Below are positions 40,668 to 50,831 of a stretch of DNA of 64,000 bases, one piece after another. The DNA comes from Alitibacter langaaensis DSM 22999. Lineage in GTDB: Bacteria; Pseudomonadota; Gammaproteobacteria; Enterobacterales; Pasteurellaceae. The position numbers and the translations under genes are program-made. A model generated the notes under the pieces. The model ran no database searches. It was not told the origin of the DNA and worked only from the letters and a program-made list of their open reading frames with translations. The number at the start of each line of letters is the position of its first letter. Position 1 is the stretch's first letter. The stretch lies in assembly GCF_003096995.1 (NCBI RefSeq), contig NZ_QENU01000004.1, positions 62,001 through 126,000 on the forward strand, given 5' to 3'.

Positions 40668-42395
40668 CTAGTTTAATGTTTTTTCTTTTAAGAATTCATC
40701 AACTAATTTTTCAATCTCTGCGGCAGTCGGAAGTTGTAATGCTTTATCCGCTAATGCTTTCGCATCTGCAAAGTTTACATTACGAATTAATTTCTTAATG
40801 CGTGGCACAGAAATTGCACTCATACTGAACTCATCTAACCCCATACCTAATAATAATAAGGTTGCGCGTTCATCACCAGCTAACTCACCACACATTCCAG
40901 TCCATTTGCCTTCTGTATGTGAAGCATCAATCACTTGTTTGATTAAACCTAATACCGATGGCGACATTGGGTTATATAAGTGAGAAATCATTTCGTTACC
41001 ACGGTCAACGGCTAAGGTATATTGTGTTAAGTCATTTGTACCAATACTAAAGAAATCGACTTCTTTTGCTAAGAATTCTGCATTTACAGCCGCTGACGGT
41101 GTTTCTACCATCACGCCAATCTGAATGTTTTCATCGAATGCTTTGCCTTCATTACGTAATTCTTGTTTTAACTCTGCAATTACCGATTTTAGCTCACGGA
41201 TTTCTTCCACAGAGATAATCATCGGGAACATAACAGCTAATTTACCGAAAGCAGAAGCACGTAAAACCGCGCGTAATTGGGCATGTAAAATTTCACGACG
41301 GTCTAAAGCGATACGAATTGCGCGCCAACCTAAGAATGGGTTCATTTCTTTTGGTAAATTTAAGTATGGCAGCTCTTTATCGCCACCAATATCCATAGTG
41401 CGCAATACCACAAGGCGACCATTCATCGCTTCCACAACTTCTTTATAAGCTTGGAATTGTTCTTCTTCTGTTGGTAGCTGATCACGATCCATAAATAGGA
41501 ATTCAGTACGGTATAAGCCCACACCTTCAGCGCCATTACGATCTGCACCTTCGCAATCACGAATGGTACCGATATTCGCCACAACATCTACACGATGACC
41601 ATCTAATGTCAACGCTGGTAAATCTTTTAATTTCGCAAGCTCCGCTTTTTCTTCGGCTAATTGCGCTTCTTGTGCTCTTAATTCGTCAATTTGCTCTTGT
41701 GTTGGATTCACATACACCGCATTATTAATCGCATCAAGAATTAAGAAATCGCCTGAATTGACTTGCTCAGTAATATTGTTTGTCCCCACAATCGCTGGCA
41801 ACTCTAATGAACGTGCCATAATAGAAGTATGGGATGTACGGCCGCCAATATCAGTGATAAAACCTAATACTTTATCAAGGTTTAACTGCGCCGTTTCAGA
41901 AGGGGTTAAATCATAAGCAACCAAGATCGCTTCTTCATTAATTTCACCTAAATCCACGATATTCATACCTAAAATATTTTTCAATAAACGGTTACCAATA
42001 TCGCGAATATCGCCTGCGCGTTCTTTTAAATATTCATCATCAATTTCTGACAGCATAGCAACTTGTTGATCGATGATTTTTCCAGTTGCGGCTGCAGCGT
42101 TTGCTTTATTAGAACGGATATAATCAATGATTTCTTCTTCCAACTCTTCGTCTTCTAAAATCATCAAATGGCCTTCAAAAATCGCCGCCTTATCTTCGCC
42201 TAATGACTTTAATGCACGATCACGAATTGAGCTGAGCTGTTCAACTGCGGCAGTGCGACCTTCATAAAAACGTGCAATTTCTGTCTCAATTTGATCTTCT
42301 GCGATTTTTTGATTATCAAGTACAATTTTCTCTTCCTTAAGTACAAGTGCTTTACCGAAAACAATACCTGGAGAAGCTGGAATTCCTGAAATCAT
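40668..42395 (-). CDS. ptsI: PTS enzyme I
   Basis: Passes phosphate from phosphoenolpyruvate to HPr as the first step of sugar uptake. The 575-residue protein (the E. coli size) has the active-site His in [13 protein letters not shown] (about 188), the PEP-binding signature [13 protein letters not shown] and the Cys loop GMCGELAGD (about 500-508). It lies 106 bases after ptsH, with a large hairpin in between. Confidence 0.96.
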   Translation of the reverse strand: MISGIPASPGIVFGKALVLKEEKIVLDNQKIAEDQIETEIARFYEGRTAAVEQLSSIRDRALKSLGEDKAAIFEGHLMILEDEELEEEIIDYIRSNKANAAAATGKIIDQQVAMLSEIDDEYLKERAGDIRDIGNRLLKNILGMNIVDLGEINEEAILVAYDLTPSETAQLNLDKVLGFITDIGGRTSHTSIMARSLELPAIVGTNNITEQVNSGDFLILDAINNAVYVNPTQEQIDELRAQEAQLAEEKAELAKLKDLPALTLDGHRVDVVANIGTIRDCEGADRNGAEGVGLYRTEFLFMDRDQLPTEEEQFQAYKEVVEAMNGRLVVLRTMDIGGDKELPYLNLPKEMNPFLGWRAIRIALDRREILHAQLRAVLRASAFGKLAVMFPMIISVEEIRELKSVIAELKQELRNEGKAFDENIQIGVMVETPSAAVNAEFLAKEVDFFSIGTNDLTQYTLAVDRGNEMISHLYNPMSPSVLGLIKQVIDASHTEGKWTGMCGELAGDERATLLLLGMGLDEFSMSAISVPRIKKLIRNVNFADAKALADKALQLPTAAEIEKLVDEFLKEKTLN

Positions 42396-42441
42396 GATTT
42401 AACCTTCTGATATTTATATATTTATAATCGTATAAAATAAT

Positions 42442-42493
42442 AGCCATAACACCGCGCGATTCTTTTATACAAAGAATGTTCGGTGTTATGGCT
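42442..42493 (-). repeat. Nested hairpin between ptsH and ptsI
   Basis: AGCCATAACACCG and its exact complement form a 13-bp outer stem, with an inner ATTCTTT/AAAGAAT hairpin between. On the minus strand an ATTATTTTAT stretch follows. It begins 8 bases beyond the ptsH stop, so it may act as a leaky terminator or 3' end stabiliser that gives more HPr than enzyme I. Confidence 0.8.
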
Positions 42494-42501
42494 AAACAAA
42501 A

Positions 42502-42759
42502 TTATTCTAATGTTGGCACTAAAGCAACTAAATGATCTACTGCAGCTTGTTCGTCTTCGCCTTCTGCTGAAATAGTAATCACTGTACCTTGCGTTAAGCC
42601 TAAAGTTTGTAATTTAAATAGGCTTTTCGCGCTTGCGCTTTTACCAGCTGAAGTTACGGTAATGTCTGAAGCGAATGCTTTTGCTTCTTTAACGAATTGT
42701 GCTGCTGGGCGAGTATGTAAGCCAGCTGCTGCTGTAATTTCAACGTCTTTTGAGTACAT
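42502..42759 (-). CDS. ptsH: PTS phosphocarrier protein HPr
   Basis: An 85-residue HPr, the size of the E. coli protein. The active His15 is in GLHTRPAAQ, and Ser46 in [12 protein letters not shown]. It shuttles phosphate from enzyme I to sugar-specific IIA domains. AAGGAC precedes the ATG. A CRP-like site lies about 240 bases upstream. Confidence 0.97.
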   Translation of the reverse strand: MYSKDVEITAAAGLHTRPAAQFVKEAKAFASDITVTSAGKSASAKSLFKLQTLGLTQGTVITISAEGEDEQAAVDHLVALVPTLE

Positions 42760-42943
42760 AATGTGTCCTTTTTAAAAGTTTAAAGTAAAAAATTTAGTGA
42801 AAAATTTAATTGTGATTCATCACCGAAACTCTCGAGCAAAATCATTCAACCATACATTCCGTTTGATTACGCATTTCATTTAATCGTGGATTAAAAGTGC
42901 GGTCGAAAAAGCTGACTTTTTTGCACGCAAAAAATTCTAGGCG

Positions 42944-43009
42944 CTAGTATCAATATTCTAGGTAATTAATCAAGTTAAATCGCCGAAAAATTTGAAGTAG
43001 ATCACAAAA
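42944..43009 (-). promoter_or_regulatory. Predicted CRP-activated promoter of ptsH
   Basis: On the minus strand TGTGATCTACTTCAAA (42991-43006) matches the CRP consensus TGTGA-N6-TCACA at 9 of 10 positions. Downstream lie TTGATT and, 18 bases on, TACTAG (42944-42949). The start would fall near 42937, which puts the CRP centre about 61 bases upstream, the class I position. Regulation of pts by cAMP-CRP is known in E. coli. Confidence 0.6.
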
Positions 43010-43094
43010 ATAGATAAAACTGATTGCATTTTAAGCAACTTTTACGCAAAAAACAACAAGACATTATTTGTGTCATCGCTCAATTGCATCATTG

Positions 43095-43145
43095 CTTCTA
43101 TTCAACGTTTCTATTTAACCCTTCTATTCAACGCTTTTATTTAAC
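43095..43145. repeat. Two-copy 26-bp tandem repeat
   Basis: CTTCTATTCAACG(T/C)TT(C/T)TATTTAAC occurs twice in direct tandem (period 26 bases) directly beyond the rsgA stop codon. It is in the 387-base gap between ptsH and rsgA, whose other content is the ptsH promoter region and a USS at about 42894. Confidence 0.85.
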
Positions 43146-43146
43146 T

Positions 43147-44193
43147 TTACTCAATAAAGTGGCGCTGCGACTTATTTTCATCGCGGCTTGTCATTAAACG
43201 ATGATAATTTTCAAAACGTATTGGATGAATTTTCCCCTGCTCCACTGCCTCACGCAATGCACATTGTGGATCGTTGAGATGCTTGCAATCTCTGAATTTG
43301 CATCCGCCTAAAAAATACTGAAATTCGCGATAACCTTTGGTGATTTGATCGGGTTCTAAATGCCACAAACCAAATTCGCGAATGCCTGGGCTATCAATTA
43401 AATTGCCACCATGTGGTAAATGATATAACCGCGAAGCCGTTGTCGTGTGTTGCCCCAGCCCAGAATTTGCACTCACTTCCCCAGTTTGTGCATTCACATC
43501 AGGTAAAATTTGGTTCACCAAACTGGATTTTCCCACCCCAGATTGCCCAACAAAAATAGAAGTGCAATCGGTCAAAAGTGAGGTCAGTTTTTCCATATTT
43601 TTCCCTGTTTCTGCGGAAATCATCAGGGTTTGATAACCAATATCTTCATAAATTTTGAGTTGTTCAGCTGCCGCCTTGAGTTCTTGTTCAGACAATAAAT
43701 CAATTTTGTTTAACACGATAACCGCAGGGATATGCGCATTTTCACAAATGACTAAATAACGATCAATAATGTTCAACGACAAACTCGGCAGCACCGCAGA
43801 AACGATAATAATGCGATCAATGTTAGACGCCATCACTTTGAGCCCATCATAATAATCTGGGCGCGCCAATTCATTTTTGCGCGCTTGCACCGCTTCGATC
43901 ACGCCACTAATGCCTTGTAATTGTTCTTTGCCCTCGCGCCAAATAACCCGATCCCCCACCACAACACTGGCTAAGGTTCGGCGCAAATTACAACGAAAAA
44001 TCTCGCCTTGCGTATTTTCTACATCCGCGTGCATAGAATAGCGGGCGACTACGATGCCATCTTGAGTATCTCCAAGCAAATCGTCTTGCCAATCAATATT
44101 TTTTTTCTCTTGACGGCGATGGCGATCCAAGGCTTTGGCGTTATTAGAATGAATACGGCGTTTTTGATTTTGAGTTAATTTACGTTTTGTCAT
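43147..44193 (-). CDS. rsgA: Ribosome small-subunit GTPase RsgA
   Basis: GTPase checking late 30S subunit maturation. The 348-residue protein shows the circularly permuted order typical of the family: OB domain first, then NKID (G4), GQSGVGKSS (G1) and DSPG (G3), and a C-terminal zinc knuckle (CKFRDC, HLNDPQC). The frame is open for 57 codons upstream, but those overlap the divergent orn start and are not conserved; [10 protein letters not shown] is the family start and is used. In E. coli rsgA is also divergent from orn. Confidence 0.95.
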   Translation of the reverse strand: MTKRKLTQNQKRRIHSNNAKALDRHRRQEKKNIDWQDDLLGDTQDGIVVARYSMHADVENTQGEIFRCNLRRTLASVVVGDRVIWREGKEQLQGISGVIEAVQARKNELARPDYYDGLKVMASNIDRIIIVSAVLPSLSLNIIDRYLVICENAHIPAVIVLNKIDLLSEQELKAAAEQLKIYEDIGYQTLMISAETGKNMEKLTSLLTDCTSIFVGQSGVGKSSLVNQILPDVNAQTGEVSANSGLGQHTTTASRLYHLPHGGNLIDSPGIREFGLWHLEPDQITKGYREFQYFLGGCKFRDCKHLNDPQCALREAVEQGKIHPIRFENYHRLMTSRDENKSQRHFIE

Positions 44194-44251
44194 TAAAGTG
44201 CGGTCAATTTTCGGGTAAAATAGAAATAATTTTGAATAGGATACTGAAATT

Positions 44252-44800
44252 ATGGCGCAAGATAAAGAAAATCTCATTTGGATCGATTTAGAAATGACGG
44301 GGTTAGACCCAAAAAAAGAACGTATTATTGAAATTGCCACCATCGTAACCGATAAAAATCTCAATATTTTGGCGGAAGGCCCTGTGCTGGCGGTTCATCA
44401 ATCGGATGATTTATTAAACAAAATGAGCGATTGGTGTGTTAAAACGCATACGGCAAATGGTTTAGTGGAACGTGTGAAAGCCAGCAAGCTCACCGAACGC
44501 GCTGCGGAGTTACAAACTCTCGATTTTTTGAAAAAATGGGTGCCGAAAGGCGCATCCCCGATTTGTGGCAATAGCGTCGCGCAAGATAAACGTTTTTTAT
44601 TTGAATATATGCCCGAGCTTGCGGATTATTTCCACTATCGTCATCTTGATGTCAGCACATTAAAAGAGTTGGCGCGCCGCTGGAAACCCGAAATTTTAGA
44701 CGGTTTTACCAAAGCGAATACCCACCTAGCATTAGACGATATTCGTGAAAGCATTAAAGAACTGGCTTATTACCGCGAGCATTTTATTCAATTAGACTAA
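44252..44800 (+). CDS. orn: Oligoribonuclease
   Basis: DEDDh exoribonuclease that degrades two- to five-base RNAs to nucleotides; usually essential. The 182-residue protein has the first acidic motif [10 protein letters not shown] (9-18) and the last [14 protein letters not shown]. Same length range as E. coli (181). Divergent from rsgA; a tRNA-Gly follows by 91 bases. Confidence 0.96.
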   Translation: MAQDKENLIWIDLEMTGLDPKKERIIEIATIVTDKNLNILAEGPVLAVHQSDDLLNKMSDWCVKTHTANGLVERVKASKLTERAAELQTLDFLKKWVPKGASPICGNSVAQDKRFLFEYMPELADYFHYRHLDVSTLKELARRWKPEILDGFTKANTHLALDDIRESIKELAYYREHFIQLD

Positions 44801-44836
44801 TTTTTCAGCAAGCGAACATTTTTCTGAAATTTCCAC

Positions 44837-44864
44837 TTGCACAACGAAAAAATAATCGTATAAT
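44837..44864 (+). promoter_or_regulatory. Predicted tRNA-Gly promoter
   Basis: TTGCAC (44837-44842) and TATAAT (44859-44864), 16 bases apart, end 27 bases before the tRNA. A perfect -10 box is usual for tRNA genes. Confidence 0.75.
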
Positions 44865-44891
44865 GCGTTTCCGTTGTCATAGACAACCTTT

Positions 44892-44967
<76 letters not shown>

Positions 44968-44975
44968 AATTTTTA

Positions 44976-45006
44976 AAGGATGCTTTTAAAGCATCCTTTT
45001 TTCTTA
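44976..45006 (+). terminator. Intrinsic terminator of tRNA-Gly
   Basis: AAGGATGCTTT and AAAGCATCCTT pair almost without a loop base and are followed by TTTTCTT. Confidence 0.9.
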
Positions 45007-45258
45007 TCTAAAATTCTTCCCAAATGATAGAAAAACTATCGAAAAATCGACCGTACTTTTCCATTAATTAATTTGAATTAAGGCTGATTATTGATTGAAA
45101 CCATCATCACCTTTCAAAAAATATCTACGTTTAAGCAAAATCGCCATTAAGATCATCAAAAGAAATGAATAAGCGCACATCAGTAATGAATTTTTACTGT
45201 TTAATCGCTGGAAAGTGCGGTACAATTTCGCCCATTTTTAACAAGTCGAAAAAGCCTT

Positions 45259-45750
45259 ATGCTTGCACATTCTTATTCACAATTTCTCCCTGATGAAAAC
45301 GCTATGATTGCCTTTGGTCAACGATTGATTACCGCAATCTGCCAACTGCCGTCAGCGACAAATTCCAAAGGAATTACGCTATATTTAAACGGTGAGTTAG
45401 GTGCGGGGAAAACAACACTCAGCCGTGGAATGATTCAAGGACTTGGTCATCAAGGCAATGTGAAAAGCCCGACTTACACCTTGGTGGAAGAATATCATCT
45501 GCAAGGCAAACGTATTTATCACTTTGATTTATATCGCTTAAGCGATCCCGAAGAATTGGAATTTATGGGCATTCGCGATTATTTTTCAGCGGATAGCATT
45601 TGCTTAATTGAATGGGCGGAAAAAGGAAAAGGCTTGTTAGAAGAAGCGGATATTTTAGTCAACATTACTTATGCGGATACCGCTCGCCATATCGAATTGA
45701 TAGCGCAAACCGCGCAAGGTGCACAAATTATCACACAATTAACATCATAA
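45259..45750 (+). CDS. tsaE: tRNA threonylcarbamoyladenosine biosynthesis ATPase TsaE
   Basis: ATPase of the TsaBDE complex that makes t6A at position 37 of ANN-reading tRNAs. The 163-residue protein has Walker [10 protein letters not shown] (about 50-58), the [10 protein letters not shown] strand and [13 protein letters not shown]. Essential in many bacteria. It heads the tsaE-amiB-mutL-miaA-hfq-hflX series, the same order as in E. coli; amiB follows by 13 bases. Confidence 0.95.
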   Translation: MLAHSYSQFLPDENAMIAFGQRLITAICQLPSATNSKGITLYLNGELGAGKTTLSRGMIQGLGHQGNVKSPTYTLVEEYHLQGKRIYHFDLYRLSDPEELEFMGIRDYFSADSICLIEWAEKGKGLLEEADILVNITYADTARHIELIAQTAQGAQIITQLTS

Positions 45751-45763
45751 ATACGAAATAATA

Positions 45764-47611
45764 ATGAAAACACTCGGTATTTTTTCACTTAAATTTTTGC
45801 TAAAAACATTAAATGCGCTCACTTCAGCGAACAAAAACGCTATTCAAAAAATTACGTTATTTTTGACCGCACTTTTTGCGCTTTCTGCTCAGGCAGAACC
45901 TTGGACAATCGCGATTGATCCCGGCCATGGCGGCAAAGACCCTGGGGCAATTAGCCGCAGTATGCGTATGTATGAAAAAGACGTTACCATTGCGATTGCG
46001 CGCGAGCTAAAAGCTTATCTTGATAAAGATCCCAACTTTCGAGCCGTGATGACGCGCACGGGCGATTACTATATTTCTGTCCCCTCACGTTCCGAAATCG
46101 CACGGCGTAAAAAAGCCAATTATCTCGTGTCGATTCATGCTGACTCATCAGAAAATCCCCAACAACGCGGCGCGTCTGTATGGGTTTTATCCAATCGCCG
46201 CGCCAATGACGAAATGGGGCAATGGCTAGAAGATCACGAAAAACAATCAGAATTACTCGGCGGCGCAGGCAATGTACTAGCCACCCATAACAATGAAAAA
46301 TATCTCAACCAAACGGTATTAGATCTACAATTTGGGCATAGCCAACGAGAAGGCTATCAATTAGGCGATGCGATTTTGCGTAATTTTGCCAAAATCACTA
46401 CCCTTAGCCGTAGCCGCCCACAACACGCCAGCCTGGGGGTTTTGCGCTCGCCTGATATTCCTTCTGTGTTAGTGGAAACAGGCTTTTTGTCTAACCCAGA
46501 AGAAGAAGCCAAACTCAGCTCACCGTCTTATCGCCGCCGTATTGCCTATATTATCTATCAAGGCATTGTGGAATATCGCAGACGCAATGGTGGTGTAGAT
46601 GTGAAAACTACAGTACAAATGCCGGCATTGAAGAAAGACACGGCGGAACAAACTCAGCCGCAGCAAGAAAAAGGCACTCTCGCCATTAAAGACAGTGGCG
46701 TGAAACACACCGTAAAATCGGGCGAATACCTAAATAAAATCGCCAAACAATACGATGTGAAAGCTGACGATATTGTGGCACTCAACAAACTTAAACGCAG
46801 AGAATTGTTCATCGGGCAACGTTTGCACATTCCTGATAACGGCAAAAGTACGGTCAAAACTGACGATAAATCGCAAGCTAAAACAGATAAACAAACCACC
46901 CAAACTGCGACCAACGTCAAAGACAGTGGCACCGTTTACACCGTGAAATTGGGTGATCGCTTAGACAAAATCGCTAAACAATACAATGTGAAAGCTGACG
47001 ACATTGTGGAATTGAACAAACTTAAACGTAAAGAACTGTTCATCGGGCAACGTTTGCGTATTCCCGATAATGGTAAAAGTGCGGTCAAAACTGACGATAA
47101 ATCGCAAGCTAAAACAGATAAACAAGCAGCCCAAACTGCGGCCAACGTCAAAGATAGTGGCACCGTTTACACCGTGAAATCGGGTGATCGCTTAGATAAA
47201 ATCGCTAAACAATACAATGTGAAAACCGATGATATTCTGGCGTTAAATAACCTAAAACAACGCACATTGCGCATTGGCGATAAACTAAAAATCCCTGCGA
47301 AAGCCGCCAACGTGGAAAAAGTAAAAGCTGAAAAAGCAAAACCTGAAAAAGTAAAAGCTGAAAAAGCGAAAGTGGGAAAAGTGCAAGAAGCCAAATCGGA
47401 GAAAGAGAAAAAAGCCAACGCACAAAACAGCAAAGCGGATACAAAATCGGCGAAAGCCACAAAGGGAAAATTCCATACCGTAGAGAAAAACCAAACGCTA
47501 TTTATGATTTCTCGCTTGTATGGCACCACGCCAGATAAATTATTAAAGCTCAATCCAAACTTAAAGAATGAAAAAATTATTGTTGGACAAAAAATTAGAG
47601 TGAAGGAATAG
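45764..47611 (+). CDS. amiB: N-acetylmuramoyl-L-alanine amidase AmiB with four LysM repeats
   Basis: Periplasmic amidase that removes stem peptides from glycan strands to split daughter cells. A long signal peptide (hydrophobic part about 30-43, ending SAQA) encodes a USS. The Amidase_3 domain (about 46-265) shows zinc ligands in [10 protein letters not shown], Glu in MYEKDVT and VSIHADS. Four LysM modules follow, at about 314-358, 391-435, 468-511 and 570-614, with an Ala-Lys-Glu-rich linker before the last. At 615 residues it is longer than E. coli AmiB (445) because the LysM unit is tandemly repeated. mutL starts 3 bases after the stop. Confidence 0.93.
   Translation: MKTLGIFSLKFLLKTLNALTSANKNAIQKITLFLTALFALSAQAEPWTIAIDPGHGGKDPGAISRSMRMYEKDVTIAIARELKAYLDKDPNFRAVMTRTGDYYISVPSRSEIARRKKANYLVSIHADSSENPQQRGASVWVLSNRRANDEMGQWLEDHEKQSELLGGAGNVLATHNNEKYLNQTVLDLQFGHSQREGYQLGDAILRNFAKITTLSRSRPQHASLGVLRSPDIPSVLVETGFLSNPEEEAKLSSPSYRRRIAYIIYQGIVEYRRRNGGVDVKTTVQMPALKKDTAEQTQPQQEKGTLAIKDSGVKHTVKSGEYLNKIAKQYDVKADDIVALNKLKRRELFIGQRLHIPDNGKSTVKTDDKSQAKTDKQTTQTATNVKDSGTVYTVKLGDRLDKIAKQYNVKADDIVELNKLKRKELFIGQRLRIPDNGKSAVKTDDKSQAKTDKQAAQTAANVKDSGTVYTVKSGDRLDKIAKQYNVKTDDILALNNLKQRTLRIGDKLKIPAKAANVEKVKAEKAKPEKVKAEKAKVGKVQEAKSEKEKKANAQNSKADTKSAKATKGKFHTVEKNQTLFMISRLYGTTPDKLLKLNPNLKNEKIIVGQKIRVKE
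46691..47290 (+). repeat. 231-bp tandem repeat in amiB (LysM units)
   Basis: The unit starting GA(C/T)AGTGGC recurs at 46691, 46922 and 47153, exactly 231 bases (77 codons) apart. Two full copies and one partial copy encode LysM plus a Lys/Thr-rich spacer. The spacer carries a USS core in copy 2 (AAAAGTGCGGTCAAAAC) and a one-base variant (AAAAGTACGG) in copy 1. Confidence 0.92.
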
Positions 47612-47614
47612 AAA

Positions 47615-49519
47615 ATGCCAATTCAAATTTTACCCCCACAACTCGCGAACCAAATCGCTGCTGGTGAAGTGGTGGAACGCCCTGCGTCAGTGGTAAAAGA
47701 ATTGGTAGAAAATAGCTTGGATGCTGGCGCCAATAACATTCGTATAGATATTGAAAACGGGGGCGCGACTTTAATTCGTATCCGCGATAATGGGCTTGGC
47801 ATCGCCAAAGATGAGTTAGCACTCGCATTGGCGCGCCACGCCACCAGCAAAATCACGAGCATTGACGATCTTGAAGCAATCTTAAGTTTTGGCTTTCGTG
47901 GCGAAGCCTTAGCCAGTATCAGTTCTGTTTCTCGTCTAACACTCACTTCTCGCACCGCAGAGCAAAATGAAGCTTGGCAAGTTTTTGTGCAAGGGCGCGA
48001 TCAAGAACATACTATTCGCCCCGCCTCACACCCTGTCGGCACGAGCGTTGAAGTTGCCAATCTCTTCTTCAACACCCCTGCACGCCGTAAATTTTTGCGC
48101 ACAGATAAAACAGAATTTGCTCACATTGATGAAGTGATTCGCCGTATTGCGCTCGCCAAACCGCATATCGTCTTAACATTAACCCACAATGGCAAAATCA
48201 TTCGCCAATATAAAAGTGCGGTCAATGATCAGCAAAAATTAAAGCGTGTCGCTGCGATCTGTGGCGATGATTTTGTACAGCACGCCCTACAAATTGATTG
48301 GAAACATGATGATTTACATCTGTCGGGTTGGGTGGCAACGCCTCAGTCCACGCGCGCGCAAAATGATCTGAATTATTGTTATATCAATGGGCGAATGGTG
48401 AAAGACAAAGTGATAAATCATGCAATTCGTCAGGCTTATGCAGAACATTTAGGTGCGGAGCAATACCCTGCTTTCGTGTTATTTTTGGATCTCAACCCCA
48501 ATGATGTGGATGTTAACGTGCACCCAACCAAGCATGAAGTGCGTTTTCATCAAGCGCGTTTAATTCACGATTTTGTGTGCCAAGGCATTGCGAATGCGTT
48601 GCTCAGCGCAGAGCAATTTGATTTTTCTCAGTCCAAAGAACAAGACAACCAAATTCAAGAGCCACAAGCGAATTATTCTTATGCACCAAGCATTCGAGAA
48701 AATCGCGCTGCCGCTGGGCGTAATATTTTTTCGCCCCACTATACAGCTCAAACAACGGCTCAAACAATAACCACAGCAACAGCCCAAACAACAGGCAATA
48801 CAAGCACCGCGCGTTCAGAACACACAATTAGATCAAAACGCTCTGATTTTTCACCGCACTTTTCATCAAATCCTGCCACGCCATATTTTCAGCACGAAAA
48901 TGTGAGCAAGACAGAGCAAAAAGCCTATGCGGATTTATTGCAAACAGAGCCTCATGCGGATGTTTCTCTTGCGCCAATCAGCGATCAACCGCAAAACAGC
49001 AGCGTGCTGCGTGCGTTAGCATTAGTTAAAAATAAAGCCTTGTTATTACAACAAAACGAGCAGTTTTATCTGTTATCACTCACTCGCCTGCAACGAGTGC
49101 GATTTGAATTGTCATTGAATGCACAAACGGCGAAACAGCCCTTGTTGATCCCGGTGGTGTTTCGTTTAACCGACCAATTAGAACAAGCTTGGCAGCAACA
49201 AAAAACATTCTTTGAACAAGCAGGTTTTGAATTTGTGGAAAATCTTGCGCAGCACAGAATTACTCTCAACAGCGTGCCACAATGTTTGCGCCAACAAAAT
49301 TTACAGTATATTGTGATGTCGCAACTCAATCATCAATTTGAAGAAATTCACGAATTTTTGACCGCACTTTGCGCGCTGCTAGAATTAGCGGATATTCAGG
49401 TCTTCGCCAGCGCGGTCAATTTGCTGCAAGAAGTGGAATTATTGATTGCCAAGCAAAATAAAATAGCCCTAAATTCACTGCTGACAGAGATCGATTTCAG
49501 CCCTTATTTAACCGAGTAA
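47615..49519 (+). CDS. mutL: DNA mismatch repair protein MutL
   Basis: Couples MutS mismatch recognition to MutH nicking and UvrD. The 634-residue protein has the GHKL ATPase motifs ENSLDAGA (about 32-39), DNGLGI and GFRGEAL (about 92-98) and the transducer motif NGRMVKD. The middle is a low-complexity Gln/Thr-rich linker (about 345-435). The C-terminal domain lacks the DQHA-E endonuclease motif, as expected for organisms with MutH. Coupled to amiB; miaA follows by 3 bases. Confidence 0.95.
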   Translation: MPIQILPPQLANQIAAGEVVERPASVVKELVENSLDAGANNIRIDIENGGATLIRIRDNGLGIAKDELALALARHATSKITSIDDLEAILSFGFRGEALASISSVSRLTLTSRTAEQNEAWQVFVQGRDQEHTIRPASHPVGTSVEVANLFFNTPARRKFLRTDKTEFAHIDEVIRRIALAKPHIVLTLTHNGKIIRQYKSAVNDQQKLKRVAAICGDDFVQHALQIDWKHDDLHLSGWVATPQSTRAQNDLNYCYINGRMVKDKVINHAIRQAYAEHLGAEQYPAFVLFLDLNPNDVDVNVHPTKHEVRFHQARLIHDFVCQGIANALLSAEQFDFSQSKEQDNQIQEPQANYSYAPSIRENRAAAGRNIFSPHYTAQTTAQTITTATAQTTGNTSTARSEHTIRSKRSDFSPHFSSNPATPYFQHENVSKTEQKAYADLLQTEPHADVSLAPISDQPQNSSVLRALALVKNKALLLQQNEQFYLLSLTRLQRVRFELSLNAQTAKQPLLIPVVFRLTDQLEQAWQQQKTFFEQAGFEFVENLAQHRITLNSVPQCLRQQNLQYIVMSQLNHQFEEIHEFLTALCALLELADIQVFASAVNLLQEVELLIAKQNKIALNSLLTEIDFSPYLTE

Positions 49520-49522
49520 TCC

Positions 49523-50470
49523 ATGCCAAATAGCAAACCTACCGCCATTTTTCTGATGGGGCCCACCGCCTCAGGCAAAACTGATCTTGCCATAAAATTA
49601 CGTCAAAGCTTACCCGTGGAAGTCATCAGTGTAGACAGCGCCTTGATTTACAAAGGTATGGATATTGGCACGGCAAAACCAAGCAAAGCAGAACTGGCAT
49701 TAGCTCCTCATCGTCTTATTGATATTTTAGATCCTGCCGAAAGTTATTCCGCGATGAATTTTCGTGAAGACGCATTGCGTGAAATGGCAGAGATCACTTC
49801 ACAAGGCAAAATCCCATTATTGGTAGGGGGAACAATGCTGTATTACAAAGCCTTGATGGACGGTCTTTCTCCCCTGCCAAACGCCGATGAAAAAGTGCGG
49901 TCAGAAATTGAAGAAAAAGCAGCAAAACAAGGTTGGGCAGCATTACACCAAGAATTGATGCAAATTGACCCTGTTGCTGGCGCACGCATAAACCCTAACG
50001 ATAGCCAACGTATTAACCGTGCGTTGGAAGTGTTTTATCTCACAGGAAAATCGCTCACGGAATTAACTGCGCAAAAAGGGGAAAGCCTGCCTTATAATCT
50101 TCTGCAATTTGCGATTGCCCCGACTGAGCGCAGCATTTTGCACGAACGCATTGCATTACGTTTTCACAAAATGATAGAACTCGGCTTTAAACAAGAAGTG
50201 GAAAAACTCTTCGCGCGCACGGATTTGCACTTAGATCTGCCCTCTATTCGTTGTGTGGGCTATCGCCAAATGTGGGAACATTTACAAGGGGATTATAATC
50301 TGGATGAAGCTATTTATCGGGGCATTTGCGCCACCCGTCAACTCGCTAAACGCCAAATCACTTGGCTACGCGGTTGGAAAGCGCCGATCACTTGGTTAGA
50401 TAGCCTGCAACAGCAGCAAAATTTAGAAAAGCTCATACAAGTCTTTGATTCGACTATGCAAAACCGCTAA
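49523..50470 (+). CDS. miaA: tRNA dimethylallyltransferase MiaA
   Basis: Adds the dimethylallyl group to A37 of UNN-reading tRNAs. The 315-residue protein has P-loop [11 protein letters not shown] (about 12-22), [18 protein letters not shown] and the [12 protein letters not shown] motif; E. coli MiaA is 316. hfq follows after 73 bases. Confidence 0.96.
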   Translation: MPNSKPTAIFLMGPTASGKTDLAIKLRQSLPVEVISVDSALIYKGMDIGTAKPSKAELALAPHRLIDILDPAESYSAMNFREDALREMAEITSQGKIPLLVGGTMLYYKALMDGLSPLPNADEKVRSEIEEKAAKQGWAALHQELMQIDPVAGARINPNDSQRINRALEVFYLTGKSLTELTAQKGESLPYNLLQFAIAPTERSILHERIALRFHKMIELGFKQEVEKLFARTDLHLDLPSIRCVGYRQMWEHLQGDYNLDEAIYRGICATRQLAKRQITWLRGWKAPITWLDSLQQQQNLEKLIQVFDSTMQNR

Positions 50471-50543
50471 AACTTGATATAGTGGAACGCGCCGCGAGAG
50501 ATGAGCGGTGTATAACAACAATAAATAATAAGAAGGTACCCAA

Positions 50544-50828
50544 ATGGCAAAAGGACAATCATTACAAGATCCTTATTTAAACGCACTCCGTCGTGAGCGT
50601 ATCCCCGTGTCGATTTATCTTGTGAATGGCATTAAATTGCAAGGTCAAATCGAGTCATTCGACCAATTTGTCATTCTGTTGAAGAACACAGTTAATCAAA
50701 TGGTATATAAACACGCCATTTCTACTGTGGTTCCTGCGCGCGCGGTGTCGCACCACAACAATAATGCGCAATATCAACAGTCTCAAAATACCGCAGCTGC
50801 GCCTGCTGAAACAGCGCAAACGGAATAA
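50544..50828 (+). CDS. hfq: RNA chaperone Hfq
   Basis: Hexameric Sm-like chaperone that matches small RNAs to mRNAs. The 94-residue protein has Sm1 ([20 protein letters not shown]) and Sm2 ([11 protein letters not shown]) with the lateral RRER patch, and a short Ala/Gln/His-rich tail. Relevant to the Fur-controlled RNA candidate at 8007. Confidence 0.96.
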   Translation: MAKGQSLQDPYLNALRRERIPVSIYLVNGIKLQGQIESFDQFVILLKNTVNQMVYKHAISTVVPARAVSHHNNNAQYQQSQNTAAAPAETAQTE

Positions 50829-50831
50829 TCG

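Noticed and set aside
44194-44364. 57-codon N-terminal extension of rsgA
   Set aside because: It overlaps the divergent orn start and is unlike RsgA; the conserved start is at 44193.
46520-47553. Several open frames on the minus strand inside amiB
   Set aside because: They repeat with the 231-bp unit and arise from the Lys/Ala-rich bias of amiB; no ribosome sites or family similarity.
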